Below the pieces are notes generated by a model that did not search any database, was not told where the DNA came from, and saw only the letters and a program-made list of their open reading frames with translations. DNA of 64,000 nucleotides from Avena insularis. Taxonomy: Eukaryota; Streptophyta; Magnoliopsida; Poales; Poaceae. Shown here one piece after another: positions 11,786 through 21,733 of the stretch; within the stretch, counting starts at the first letter, position 1, and each line of letters opens with the position of its first letter. The position numbers and the translations under genes are program-made. The DNA is taken from positions 537,462,682 through 537,526,681 of the forward strand of contig CM042684.1 of NCBI GenBank assembly GCA_023614405.1, read 5' to 3'.

Positions 11786-14700
11786 TTGCAGGGCTATGCT
11801 TCTGGTGGTTCTAAATGGGTACTCGATAGCGGTTGCATGAGTCATATGACCGGAAGCAAGGAGATCATCACGGAGATGCGGCCAAACCTTGATCACATAA
11901 CCGTCTCCTATGGTGACAAGTCAAAATCTGAGGTATTGGGTCTCGGCAAAGTTGTGGTGGCTCACGATATCTCTCTCGTGGACGTCATGCTTGTTGAGAC
12001 CCTCGGGTACAACTTACTTTATGTTCGCGCCCTTGGTAAGATGGGCTTTGCAGTTTATATTGATGCTGATTGGTGGTACTCTTGTGGAGCAAGTCTCTAA
12101 AAGTCGATATGTCGAAAACGACCTGTACGTGGTGGACTTTTCAGGGAAAACCACTACAGGCCCGATGTGTCTTTTCAGAAAGGCTGACGCGGGTTGGCTA
12201 TGACATCGCCGACTAGCCCACGTTAATATGAGAACTTTGCAAAGTCTCCACAAGGGTGGCCACATTCTTGGACTAAAAGAAAATGTTTCCTTTGCCAAAG
12301 ATCGTGTTTGCAGGGCATGTGTTGAAGGGAAAATGCATGACTCACCTCATCGAAGGAAAACCATTATCTCTTCAAAAAGGATTTTGGAGCTTCTTCATGT
12401 GGATCTCTTCGGACCTCCATCTCATGCAAGCCTCGGTGGGAAGAAGTATTGTCTAGTGATTGTTGATGATTACTCAAGATACACTTGGGTTTATTTCTTC
12501 AAGTTGAAGAGTGAGACTCAACAAACTGTCATCGACTTCGCCAACGATGTTCAACGTCAACACAACATCCCCATTCTGGCTATAAGGAGTGATAACGACT
12601 CTGAGTTCAAGAACTACACCTTAAATGAGTTCCTAAGTGAAGAGGGGATAAGACATCAATATTCCGCTGCGTACACCCCTCAACAAAATGGTGTAGTCGA
12701 GAGGAAGAATCGAACTCTAATGGATATGGCAAGATCAATGTTAGCCGAATTTAAATCTCCATATAACTTCTGGGCTGAAGCAATCTCAACTGCTTGTCAT
12801 TCATCCAACCGTTTATACCTCCGTAAGATCTTGGACAAGACTCCGTATGAAATACTTACCGGTAACAAGCCAAACATCTCATACTTTCAGGTATTCGGGT
12901 GTAAGTGTTTCTTTCTTATTAAAGGAGTTCGTTTATCTAAGTTTGAATCTAAGGCTTTAGAAGGTATTTTTGTTGGTTATGGTGCTAAATCCCACACTTA
13001 TAGAGTCTACAATAAGCTCTCTGGAACTGTTGTAGAATCTTGTAGTGTGGTGTTCAAGGAAAATGACGGTTCTCGTGCGGAGCAAGTTGGTGTTTGTGAT
13101 GCAGATGTTGAAATACCCCAAGATGCCATAAGAAGAATGGGCGTGGGATTTTTCCTCCCCATTGAGGAACCCCTTGTGGCGGACCGGGAAGGACATTGCT
13201 CTACTCATATAGAGCCCTCATCTACACATGCTCAACATGTTCCAACAACGGGGGCAACTTCTACACCATCTCCATCGACTGCTGAAGGTCAAGATGTTCC
13301 AGAAAGCTCCAGGCCGGATTTTCCGGTTGACACCGGATTATCCGGCCACCCTATTCCAGCTGATCATTCTGCTCCTGGTGGTGAAGATATCAACGCAAGT
13401 TCCAGGCCGGATTTTCCGGCTAGCCCCGGATTATCTGGCCCCTCACCAGTTCAAGCAAGCCCCAGGCCTCCTGATGAAGCTGCTACAAATACTCCCAGGC
13501 CGGATTATCCGGCCTCTCCATCGGCCGGATTATCCGGCTCTGACTCTCCAGTTCTGCAGCCTCCTGTTACGGCTACGGACTCACCTCAAGGGCACGCGTC
13601 TCCACCACCTGCTACTGACATTCTAGTTCCTGATCAAGGTCGAGCAAATGCTTCCAATGAAGACTCAAGTGATGAATCTCCTCCTCCAAGAGACAACAAA
13701 CTTATTGAACTTCGTCACAAGGCTCGGGCTGATCGTAACCTTGAGTTGAGGGGTCACACTCTCAACAAGGTTGTTGGTGATCTTCGACGAAGGGTTTCTA
13801 CAAGAAGAGAATTGGCCAGTTTTGGTGAGCATCAAGCTCATATCTCTATGGTGGAACCTAAGAAGGTCTTTGAAGCTCTTGAAGACCTAGACTGGGTTGT
13901 TGCTATGCATGAAGAATTGAATAATTTCGAGCGCAACAAAGTCTGGAAACTCGTGGAGAAACCCAAAGAATGCCGCAATGTTATCGGCACCAAGTGGATT
14001 TTCAAAAACAAGCAAGATGAGAATGGCATTATTGTGAGAAACAAGGCAAGACTTGTGGCACAAGGTTACTCCCAGGTTGAGGGCATCGACTTCGGCGATA
14101 CCTATGCTCCAGTTGCTCGTCTTGAGTCCATCCGTATCCTTCTTGCTTATGCTTCTCATAACAATTTTAAGTTGCAGCAAATGGACGTCAAGAGTGCCTT
14201 CCTTAACGGTCCTCTACATGATTTGGTATATGTAAAGCAACCCCCGGGGTTTGAGGATCCTAACTTTCCGAACCATGTCTAAAAACTCGATAAGGCACTC
14301 TATGGCCTTAACAAGCCCCACGTGCGTGGTATGAGCACCTTAAAGAGCTTTTGTTAGATCGTGGCTTCGAAGTTGGGCAAATCGATCCCACTCTTTTTAC
14401 TAAGAAGGTTAAGGGGAGCTCTTCGTATGCCAACTATATGTAGATGATATCATCTTTGGTTCTACTAATAAAGCTTTTAATGATGAATTTTCAAAGCTTA
14501 TGACTGACAGGTTCGAGATGTCTATGATGGGGGAATTATGGTTCTTTCTTGGATTCGAGATCAAGCAACTTAGAGAAGGAACCTTTATTAATCAAGCAAA
14601 GTACATCCAAGACATGCTCAAGAAATTCAAGATGACGGATTTAAATGGTGTCGCCACTCCGATGCAAACAAAATGTCATCTTGAACTTAACCCACATGGT

Positions 14701-15390
14701 AAAGATGTGGACCAAAAGGTATACCGGTCCATGATTGGCTCTCTTGTTTACCTCTGTGCATCTAGACCCGATATAGTGTTGAGTGTGGGTGTGTGTGCAA
14801 GGTATCAAGCAGCTCCTAAAGAAAGCCACTTAGTGGCGGTCAAGAGGATCTTTCGATATTTGGTTCATTCCCCTAACTTTGGTCTCTGGTATCCCAAGGG
14901 CTCCAATTTCTCTTTATGTGGTTATACTGACTCAGATTGGGCTGGTGATAAGGATGATCGGAAATCCACTTCTGGAGCTTGTCAATTCTTGGGAAGATCT
15001 CTTGTATGTTGGTCCTCCAAAAAGCAGAATTGTATATATCTCTCCACCGCCGAAGCTGAATATGTTGCTGCTGCCAGTGCTTGCACTCAATTATTGTGGA
15101 TGAGGCAAACTTTAAAGGAATACGGTGTCAATTGTGACAAAGTGCCTCTTTTATTTGATGATGAAAGTGCAATCAAAATTGCGTACAATCCTGTTCAGCA
15201 CACAAGGACGAAGCATATTGAGATTCAGAATCATTTTATTCGAGACCATGTTGCTCGCGGCGATATTGATCTATCCTTTGTGAGCATGAAGAACCAACTG
15301 GTGGATATTTTTACAAAGCCGCTTGATGAAGCGAGATTCTGCTATTTGAGGAATGAGCTAAATATCATTGAATCCGGGAGCTTGTCTTGA
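11786..15390 (+). pseudogene. pol: Sirevirus Pol: protease, integrase, RT, RNase H (broken)
   Basis: Protease: WVLDSGCMSHMTG, with the active DSG. Integrase: HRRLAHVN and CRACVEGK zinc-binding parts, then catalytic HVDLFG, SDNDSEF and [11 protein letters not shown] (D, D, E). Next comes a Pro/Ser-rich linker (13,250-13,640) carrying the element's palindromes in frame. [33 protein letters not shown] and YVDDIIFG (about 14,436-14,460). RNase H: DSDWAGD, STAEAEYVAAASA, HTRTKHIEI. Lesions: a frameshift between 12,060 and 12,110, TGA for Trp at 12,201 (GWL*HRRL), TAA at 14,280 (NHV*KLD), and frameshifts near 14,310 and 14,415. The gag stop and the first pol frame differ; a possible acceptor TCTTGCAG precedes the protease. 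All lesions are visible; the protein cannot be made whole from this copy. Confidence 0.9.
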
Positions 15391-16573
15391 TTACCCATGC
15401 ACTCACTCGTACATCATCAATCCTTCTTTGGTCTAGGTGTGGGCATGGATGTAGGGGGAGTGTGGTCTTAACTCATTGGGCTAACCCTCCCCCCATAATG
15501 CCAATATCAAGATAAATCATTTCTCTTAATATCATGTTGTGATATGTGAGCTTATTGATGAGTATTGGTCGTGAACCCAAGATATATCTTCGCGGTGTCA
15601 CACCATACACTCCAACAAGGTGGCTTCGGCCACCGCCCTCTCCCTTGAGGAGAATTGGATGTTTTTGGATGTTATTTGCTCTCTCATGTTCTTATGGGAA
15701 TCACACTCAATCTTGGCTTTTATTTGATTTGGATTTTGCAATTTTGAGTGTCTAGTACCATCTCAGTTTGGCTCTCTGAATCCTAAGCCTTCCCTACCCC
15801 TAAGCCATCTATTCTTGCACACAAGTCCCTTGTACACCTTGTGGGGGTGTTGTTTGGGGACACGCGGGCCTGGTTCTGTGTATAACAGAATCCCGGATTT
15901 TAGGCCGGATAATCCGGCCCTGGCGGATTTCATCTTAAAGGGCAGGGCTCGGGGGAAAGGGCTCATAACGAGCAACACTTCTCCCCCAACCCTCTCCTCC
16001 TCCACAACCGCCGCCTGCCGCCCCTCACCCTCTCTGGAGCCTCTCCGGCCACCGGATTTTTCGGGCCTCCTCGGATCTTCTTCTAATCCGACCCAAGTGT
16101 AGGCCGGATAATCCGTCCCTGGCGGATTTCATCTTAAAGGGAAGGGCTCGGGGGGAAGGGCTCATAACGAGCAGCACTTCTCCCCCAGCCCTCTCCTCCT
16201 CCATAACCGCCACCTGCCGCCCCTCACCCTCTCCGGCCACCGGATTTTCCGGGCCTCCCCGGATCTTCTTCTCTGCGCCTCCGGGTACCTTCTCCTCCAC
16301 GTTCTTCCTCCAATGAGTGAGGGTAACTCCCTCTCTCCCCATCTTTGGCTAGATGTGTATCTTGTTGGATGGAACATTTTCTAGAAGGATGCGTTTTCGC
16401 ATAGAAATCGTACTCTTGCAGTTTCTAGGCCCGATCTACTTTTTTGCATTCAATCTAGGTGAAATCGAAAATTTCTGCCAGGGCCGGATTATCCGCCCCT
16501 GGCCAGGCAGGATAATCCGGCTTGACAGATTTGATTCTGCTTCGGTTTCACTATAGTGTATGCATTGAGTAGT
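15391..16573 (+). other. Sirevirus pol-to-env spacer
   Basis: Non-coding spacer between RNase H and the env-like ORF. It holds a polypurine-like box (GTAGGGGGAG, 15,451), several CCGGATAATCCGG palindromes, and a 199-bp tandem duplication listed separately. Such a spacer is usual in env-bearing Sireviruses. Confidence 0.7.
15902..16298. repeat. Tandem duplication, 199-bp unit
   Basis: Two copies start at AGGCCGGATAAT (15,902 and 16,101). Each contains TGGCGGATTTCATCTTAAAG, GGCTCATAACGAGCA and a CTCTCCTCCTCC tract, and ends in GGATCTTCTTCT. The second copy is slightly shortened in the CACCCTCTC part. Each copy begins on one of the element's palindromes. Confidence 0.85.
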
Positions 16574-16574
16574 T

Positions 16575-18125
16575 TTGTCCTATGAACTTTTTTACTACTT
16601 TTTCTATGCTCTCTCCTGGACTTGTGTGTATGCTTATCCCCTTGCTATCGCCCTTATTCTCCTCACAGGTGGTTCCGGTGTTCCCAAGACCTATAAGCAC
16701 CGTCCTCGCTCAAGATACTTTCAGGACGACGGACAAGGTAACCTAGTGGACGAAGTTGAATTGAGGAGAAGGAAGAACGAAGAGAGGCGCATGGCTGAAC
16801 AATCAAAGAGGACTAGGAAGGGGGTGTCCAAGAGGAAGGGCAAGGAGCCCAAGATCAACTATAGGGCTTTGGATGCGGTCTCCTTTTACGCCATCCGTCA
16901 CCGTGACTTGTTTGCTGAGCTGGCTCGTGATGATGAGCTGGGGGATACCCGCTTTTGGTGTGCAGAACAGAAGGGGATCTATGAAGACATCTATGCCAGG
17001 CTGAACATTAGGCCTATGCACCCACTGGTACTTGCTGAAGCTTTGGAGAAGGCGCATCTTGTGGATGCGGTGTTTGTGGCTGAGAGGATGGGGCTGCACC
17101 ATCTCATGTCTCTCCAGTGATCCTTTGACTCTGAGGTGGTGAAGCAGTTCTTCTCCACTTTGGTGATTTGTGGGGATGAGCGTAGCACTATGAAGTGGAT
17201 GACTCATGACAGGCCCATGACTGCTAATTTTCACGTGTTTGCTGAGGTTCTGGGGTACTCCTTCCGCAGCAGAGATAGAGCCAGTGGCCATCGCATCATC
17301 ACTCAGCTGAAGCCCAACAAGGATGCTGCTCTCTCTCCTTGCACTGTGGACAATGGCATTGTGGGTACTGTGGCTGGTCTTGCTCCCATCTATGCTGCAT
17401 TGGTGGGTCTCTTCCGTGACTCTATTACACCGAGTGGGGGCAACAATGACAGCATCCGTGGTCACCTTGTTCAGCTACTTCAATTTTCTCATGAGGTTGC
17501 CTCCTGCGAGGACGAGTCAGTGCAGTACAGGCTAGATGTCATGGACTTCATTTACCATGAGCTGTGTGATGCTATGTTCAACCATCTATCCATTCCTTAT
17601 GCGCCCTACATTATGCTGCTCATCAGCCACCTTCTTCCTGCTGAGGAGTTTCACATCGACTCGGTGCACAAGGCCAAGAAAAACTACAACAAAGTTCGGA
17701 AGACCTCTCACCCTCCTCTGCTCCCGAGGGTCTCATGAGGGATGCTCGCAGGCCCCTGTGCCTCCCGTTGCACGTGAGATCAAGAAGCTGAACTGGTTCC
17801 AGCGTCACATTCTCTTGATGGGCGTGGACACGCGCAAGGGTCAGTACGAGGCATACAAGCAGCGCCATGAGTTGGCTCACTCCCAGCAGCTCATTCTCCA
17901 CCACGTGTTCGGCGCTTCAGGTGCTCCTCCGGCTCCTACACCTCCCACTCCGTATGCTCGGTGGAACTCTTCCTCTGGGCTGAACTATGGTGAGCTGGAG
18001 AGTCACTTGTTCCCCTCTGCGCCTGCTGCTGATGATGAAGATGAGGAAGGTGACACTGAGGATCTTGAAGATGAGGATGAGGAAGAGAATGAATAAGAGG
18101 ACGAGGATGAGGACTACGAGTGATC
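16575..18125 (+). pseudogene. Sirevirus third (env-like) ORF, disrupted
   Basis: A third ORF lies in the position of the Sirevirus env-like gene. It begins with a hydrophobic stretch (TCVYAYPLAIALILLTG), then a basic segment (KTYKHRPRSRYFQDDGQGN, RRKNEERRMAEQ, RKGVSKRKGKEPK). A globular part follows (VSFYAIRHRDLFAELARDDE; after the stop, VVKQFFSTLVICGDERSTMK and HVFAEVLGYSF), then an acidic Asp/Glu tail. The globular part resembles the plant 'putative transposon protein' family found in such elements; I give this from memory. A TGA at 17,118-17,120 and a frameshift near 17,700-17,740 break it. There is no clear ATG at the left end; the first in-frame ATG is 16,791. The sequence CTCCTCACAG ending at 16,670 would make a good splice acceptor, so spliced expression is possible. 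Confidence 0.65.
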
Positions 18126-18689
18126 CCATGGGGCGCTAGCATCTATCTTCTCCCTTTTTGGTGTCTCGATGCCAAAGGGGGAGAAGTAGTTCTATTAGGA
18201 TGTCCGTGGATTTTCATGGGTCGGGCATAAGCACTTGCACTTTTCTATTCGTTATTTCTTGCTTATGCCCATTTAGCGTTGAACTTTAAATTCGTGATTT
18301 GTGGTTGTTTGAGACTTTATGTGGTTGTCTGGATTATGCCTGTGGATTTCTTATCATGGATTATGTCTGTGGATTTCTTATCATGGATTATGCTTATGGA
18401 TCTATCTATTCATATCCTATTGTTGGAGGTTTATCATGGAAGGCGCACTCATAATGGTTATCCGGTAATAATTGTGACTTATGTCAAGCATGTCAAGGAT
18501 GTCTACTCTCTACTTCGATGGTATGTGTTTATTGCTCATATGTCTATGGAATAGACTCACCTATTTGTGTGCATTTGTATTCCAATGCAAAACTCAATTG
18601 TGCACATATTGAGGGGGAGTCTCTTTCATAGTCATCACTGTTTGTCTTGTGTCTTTCTCCTGCAAATCCTGGTATTGTCCTCTAACAAC
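18126..18689 (+). other. Sirevirus 3' untranslated stretch
   Basis: No ORF of note. It contains a diverged tandem triplet of the word GTGGATTTCTTATCATGGATTATG (about 18,340-18,400; each copy longer than shown motifs) and polypurine-like boxes at 18,173 (CCAAAGGGGGAGAAG) and 18,611 (GAGGGGGAG). Repeated polypurine boxes are reported for Sireviruses. Confidence 0.6.
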
Positions 18690-18703
18690 AAAAAGGGGGA
18701 GAT
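18690..18703 (+). promoter_or_regulatory. Polypurine tract of the Sirevirus
   Basis: AAAAAGGGGGAGAT lies immediately before the 3' LTR start TGAAAGAACATTTC. This is the expected plus-strand priming site, and it fixes the LTR's left edge. Confidence 0.9.
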
Positions 18704-18800
18704 TGAAAGAACATTTCATGTTTTCCTATGTTTTGCGTGTTAGATAACAATACTATGGAGACTATTCATGTGCGCTAAGTGTGCAGGAAGTTTTGAGGGG

Positions 18801-19257
18801 GGCCGGATAATCCGCCCCACCAAGGGCCGGATAATCCGGCCTACCTCATCGCTCAAAGGAATCCAAGGCGCGTCGCTCGGTACCCGGTCGGATTTTCTTC
18901 CAGAAAATCCAAACTGGGGTGGTTTTTCCTCCCCAGGCCAGATAATCCGGGTGTCGTACGGGCCGGATAATCCGGCCCCCAGTTTTCGAGCAAAAGGGGC
19001 CAAGGCACGTCGCACGGTATCCGGTCGGATTTTCTCCCGAAAAATCCGAACCGGGCGATTTCCTCCCAGGCGGATAATCCGGCCCTCACATATGGCCGGA
19101 TAATCCGGACGCCAGAAGTTAATCAAAGGCAAGCTCGGCGCGACGCTCTGATAGGGGTCGGACTTTCTGCCGGATATTCCGAGTCTAGGGCGGTGTTTTC
19201 CCCAGGCCGGATAGTCCGGCCCTCACTTGGGCCGGATTAGGGCCGGATAATCCGGCC
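18801..19257. repeat. Palindrome array in Sirevirus U3
   Basis: At least eight copies of GGCCGGATAATCCGGCC or close variants (near 18,801, 18,825, 18,935, 18,961, 19,070, 19,094, 19,205, 19,241). They are embedded in a diverged repeat of about 133 bp that also carries a CGGTCGGATTTTCT...CCAGG segment. The motif is self-complementary except for its central A/T base. Copies at 18,825, 18,961 and 19,241 are exact. Confidence 0.9.
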
Positions 19258-19294
19258 CCCAAAGTGTGCAACGGCTGGTTTTTGAAGGGGGGGG

Positions 19295-19302
19295 TATAAA
19301 TA
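19295..19302 (+). promoter_or_regulatory. TATA box of the Sirevirus LTR
   Basis: TATAAATA within GGGGTATAAATACCCC, itself a palindrome, about 38 bp after the last U3 palindrome. It is the probable start-site TATA for the element transcript. Confidence 0.75.
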
Positions 19303-20011
19303 CCCCTTCTTCCCCAACGTTCAGAACTCTTGATTCATTCGAAATTGACCAGACATTGTGCAAGAGCTCTCATTCTCGATCTCCCACTTCAACCACCCGA
19401 AGGTCTTCATCTTTGGTGGAATTGAAGGAGGAGAAGTTCATCATCATCATCAAGAATCAAGCGCTTCAACTCCTCTCCATTCACTTGGAGAAATCCCTGA
19501 TCTAGTATTCTTGTCAATACCTAGATCTTGTTTATTGTATTTGATAAGTTTGTTCTTGTGGAAGCTTGTTGTCATTTCAGGAGCCTCCAAGTTGTTGTGG
19601 AGTTGTTGCCCCGCTAGTTGTGTAAAGGCGTCGGTGCCCGCCTCGAAGGGTACCTATAGTGGAAGGTGGATCAGGCCTTTTGTGGCGATATCCATCGGAG
19701 AACAGGGTGAGGCCTTTTGTGGCGTGGTGGTCTTAAGTACCGCCCACCCTTCCAACGCAGACGTACTTCCCTTAACAAGGAAGGAACTGCGGTCAAACAA
19801 ATCATGTGTCTCCGCGTGCTTCACTTCGGTTTCCTCGTTCCTCTTCCACTCGCTCTTTACTCGCTAGTAGATAGGTTTGCACATAGGGAAATTCCACCTA
19901 ATAGTTTATCTAGAGAATTTACCCTTTGTGCTAAGCCTAAAATTGAAAAAGAATTAAAAATTGGTGTAGCACCTATTCACCCCCCTCTAGGTGCCCATAC
20001 GATCCATTTCA

Positions 20012-20162
20012 AAATCAACAAAAACACCTACATCATCGACATCCCGAACTCCAAGTACCTTGTGAGCAATACATTCAATGTCAAGGACCTTTCACCATAC
20101 CATGGAGATGTTCAAGATGATAACCATGAAGAGTCGAGGACGACTCTTTTCCAAGGGGGAGC
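20012..20162 (+). pseudogene. Gypsy integrase C-terminal end
   Basis: In frame from the Sirevirus edge: KINKNTYIIDIP, VSNTFNVKDLSPYHGD, then an acidic end and a polypurine tract CCAAGGGGGAGC at about 20,151-20,162. This is the conserved tail of plant Ty3/gypsy Pol just before the 3' LTR. The Sirevirus inserted upstream of it and the catalytic integrase is missing. Confidence 0.85.
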
Positions 20163-21172
20163 TGATGCAGCCTGCCCTATGAACATCCCTACATCTACAC
20201 CAACAAGTCCACCAAGTGGACCAGTGACTCACGCCCGAGCCAAGCTTCTACAAGCTAAGTTTAACTCACTCCTCTCCTCGTGTGACTTTGATACATCTTC
20301 GAATGGCTTGCTACTTCATGCAAATACACTATGCATTCTCAGCTATGAAGCCCCAACGCATCACCAAGCCCCTACGAATGAAGTACAAAGAGCAGGACAA
20401 GAAGAACACGCTGCTGAAGCTGATCACATCGGAGTCTCTGGTCCAGAAGACCGGAAATCTCCGGACCACCACAATGGAGTCTATGGCCTGTCTCTGGACC
20501 ATCCACAGGACCGAGGCCGGGGACATTCTGAACACCCCTCCGGAGACAGACCAGAATCTCTGGGCTACCCCGAAGCCTCTGGTCCACTACACCGGAATCT
20601 CTGGACTGCACGTCGACAGGCATGTAAAGGCCTTTGGGCCTTTGGCCCATGTAACCCCAACTTTGTCCAAACTTTACTCTTTTATGCATAAAGTACCCTT
20701 GAACCTATGGCTGGCCTATAAATAGCCCCCACCTCTATTGTAAACCATAGGCTTGATATTTAGAATTAGAAGAAACCCTTGTGAATCTATCTAGTTCTTG
20801 CCTCATGCTCCTTTGATAGAGGAGCACCAAATATCCCCCACCTCGTTGGATTTTGCATCGTGCCTCTCTCGTTGTACAAGGCCTTGGCATCGGAGCCCCT
20901 TGCTAAGACGTCAAGATCTCACCAAGCCTCTCGCTCACCGTGTCGGTTCGAGAGAGAAATCCTTGCCCGACGTCGATCCTAGGGATTACGCCGGACCAGT
21001 TGCCGCTGAGGTGAGCTATTGGCTTGTATCATGTCTTTGCATGTGTGTGTTGATCGAGTTCTTCGTGCGTGAGTTCATGGATTTCATCCTCTCCCTCTTC
21101 CCCTCGCACCTCCCTCTCGATTTCCACGGGGATTCATGAAAGATCGGGCACCCCCGAGGTTAGCCCTCAACA
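20163..21172 (+). mobile_element. Gypsy 3' LTR, 1,010 bp
   Basis: Begins TGATGCAGCC just after a polypurine tract and ends CTCAACA, followed by the TSD TTACT. The first 365 bp match 4,514-4,862. A TATA-like CTATAAATAG lies at 20,716-20,725. The reading frame that runs from the integrase tail into the LTR (MNIPTSTPTSPPSGP) is the usual read-through peptide of this type of element. Confidence 0.85.
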
Positions 21173-21733
21173 TTACTGCTTTATTTACTATTGTGTGTGG
21201 AGCGCTTGTATTGTTTTAGAACCCCGTGCCATGTTTTCGTGGTATCGACAGGCCCAGTCACACTTTCAGGTTCTCAGTCGTTTACAGCCGTCGTCACAAA
21301 CCCTGGGTCCATCTCAGAGTCGGCCAACTTCGTTGCGGGTAGCTTAGTAGGGTGGCCCCCTGAAATCATTTATGAATCTTGTGAATGCTTTGTCGTGAGG
21401 CCTTATTGCTTTTATTTGTCTCTTCCCGAGGTTGATCGTGCGTGTGTTGTTGTTTGTGCACCCCTACAAGGTAAATCTTTCTGAAAGTCATGTCCACGGT
21501 CATGGACGACTTGGAGCACAGTTTCTCGATCATAGATAACTATAACTAAAGTACCGTGTTAATTTGACTTAAACATGACTAGTAAATAGTGCAACACTTA
21601 TGGAATGGTTAATAAAGTTGTCAAAGGATGGGATGTTCTTCCGCCTTCTTGTTCGGTAAGCGAGAAGGAGGGTGAGTGATGTTTATTTATGCTGCTTATA
21701 TAATCGTTGTTTCTAATTAACGAGCGTCCATCT
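21173..21733. mobile_element. Old long LTR-like sequence, middle segment
   Basis: Continues the sequence left of 4,513 after the TSD (ACTTTACT joined to GCTTTATTTAC). It contains the LTR-type words CCCCGTGCCATG, GGTATCGACAGGCCC and CCCTGGGTCCATCTCAGAGTC. No gene. It ends at the copia TSD CATCT (21,729-21,733). Confidence 0.6.

Larger units (their letters stand above)
9062..20011 (+). mobile_element. Ty1/copia Sirevirus, 5'-truncated
   Basis: Order: 5' LTR remnant, initiator-Met tRNA primer-binding site, long gag, protease-integrase-RT-RNase H (the copia order), a spacer, an env-like third ORF, a polypurine tract and a complete 1,308-bp 3' LTR. The long gag, the third ORF, repeated polypurine-like boxes (15,452, 18,173, 18,611, 18,690) and GC-rich palindromes upstream of the LTR TATA box are hallmarks described for plant Sireviruses. 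Pol and the third ORF carry stops and frameshifts, so this copy is not autonomous. LTR ends are TGAAAG and CTTTCA-like (ATTTCA). It sits inside the gypsy element, whose integrase tail resumes at 20,012. Confidence 0.85.
18704..20011 (+). mobile_element. Sirevirus 3' LTR, 1,308 bp
   Basis: Starts TGAAAGAACATTTCATG and ends GATCCATTTCA, preceded by the polypurine tract. The U3 part (18,800-19,260) is about three and a half diverged copies of a roughly 133-bp unit, each with paired GGCCGGATAATCCGGCC palindromes. A TATA box (TATAAATA, 19,295-19,302) follows directly. The terminal 209 bp match the 5' LTR remnant. Confidence 0.9.
4514..21172 (+). mobile_element. Ty3/gypsy LTR retrotransposon, nested and broken
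   Basis: LTRs start TGATGCAGCC at 4,514 (remnant to about 4,862) and at 20,163. The right LTR ends CTCAACA at 21,172. The element is bordered by TTACT at 4,509-4,513 and TTACT at 21,173-21,177, a 5-bp TSD. Flanking sequence reads smoothly across the insertion once element and one TSD copy are removed. Inside, a reverse transcriptase/RNase H relic (5,866-6,893) and an integrase C-terminal piece (20,012-20,162) are both on the plus strand. TGATAC-family LTRs and a Sirevirus have been inserted between them, and most of pol and all of gag are lost. The calls rest on LTR alignment and pol motifs; the single-element history is inference. Confidence 0.75.

Noticed and set aside
20282..20725. 147-codon ORF in the gypsy 3' LTR
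   Set aside because: It overlaps the LTR in a different frame from the pol read-through and has no domain.
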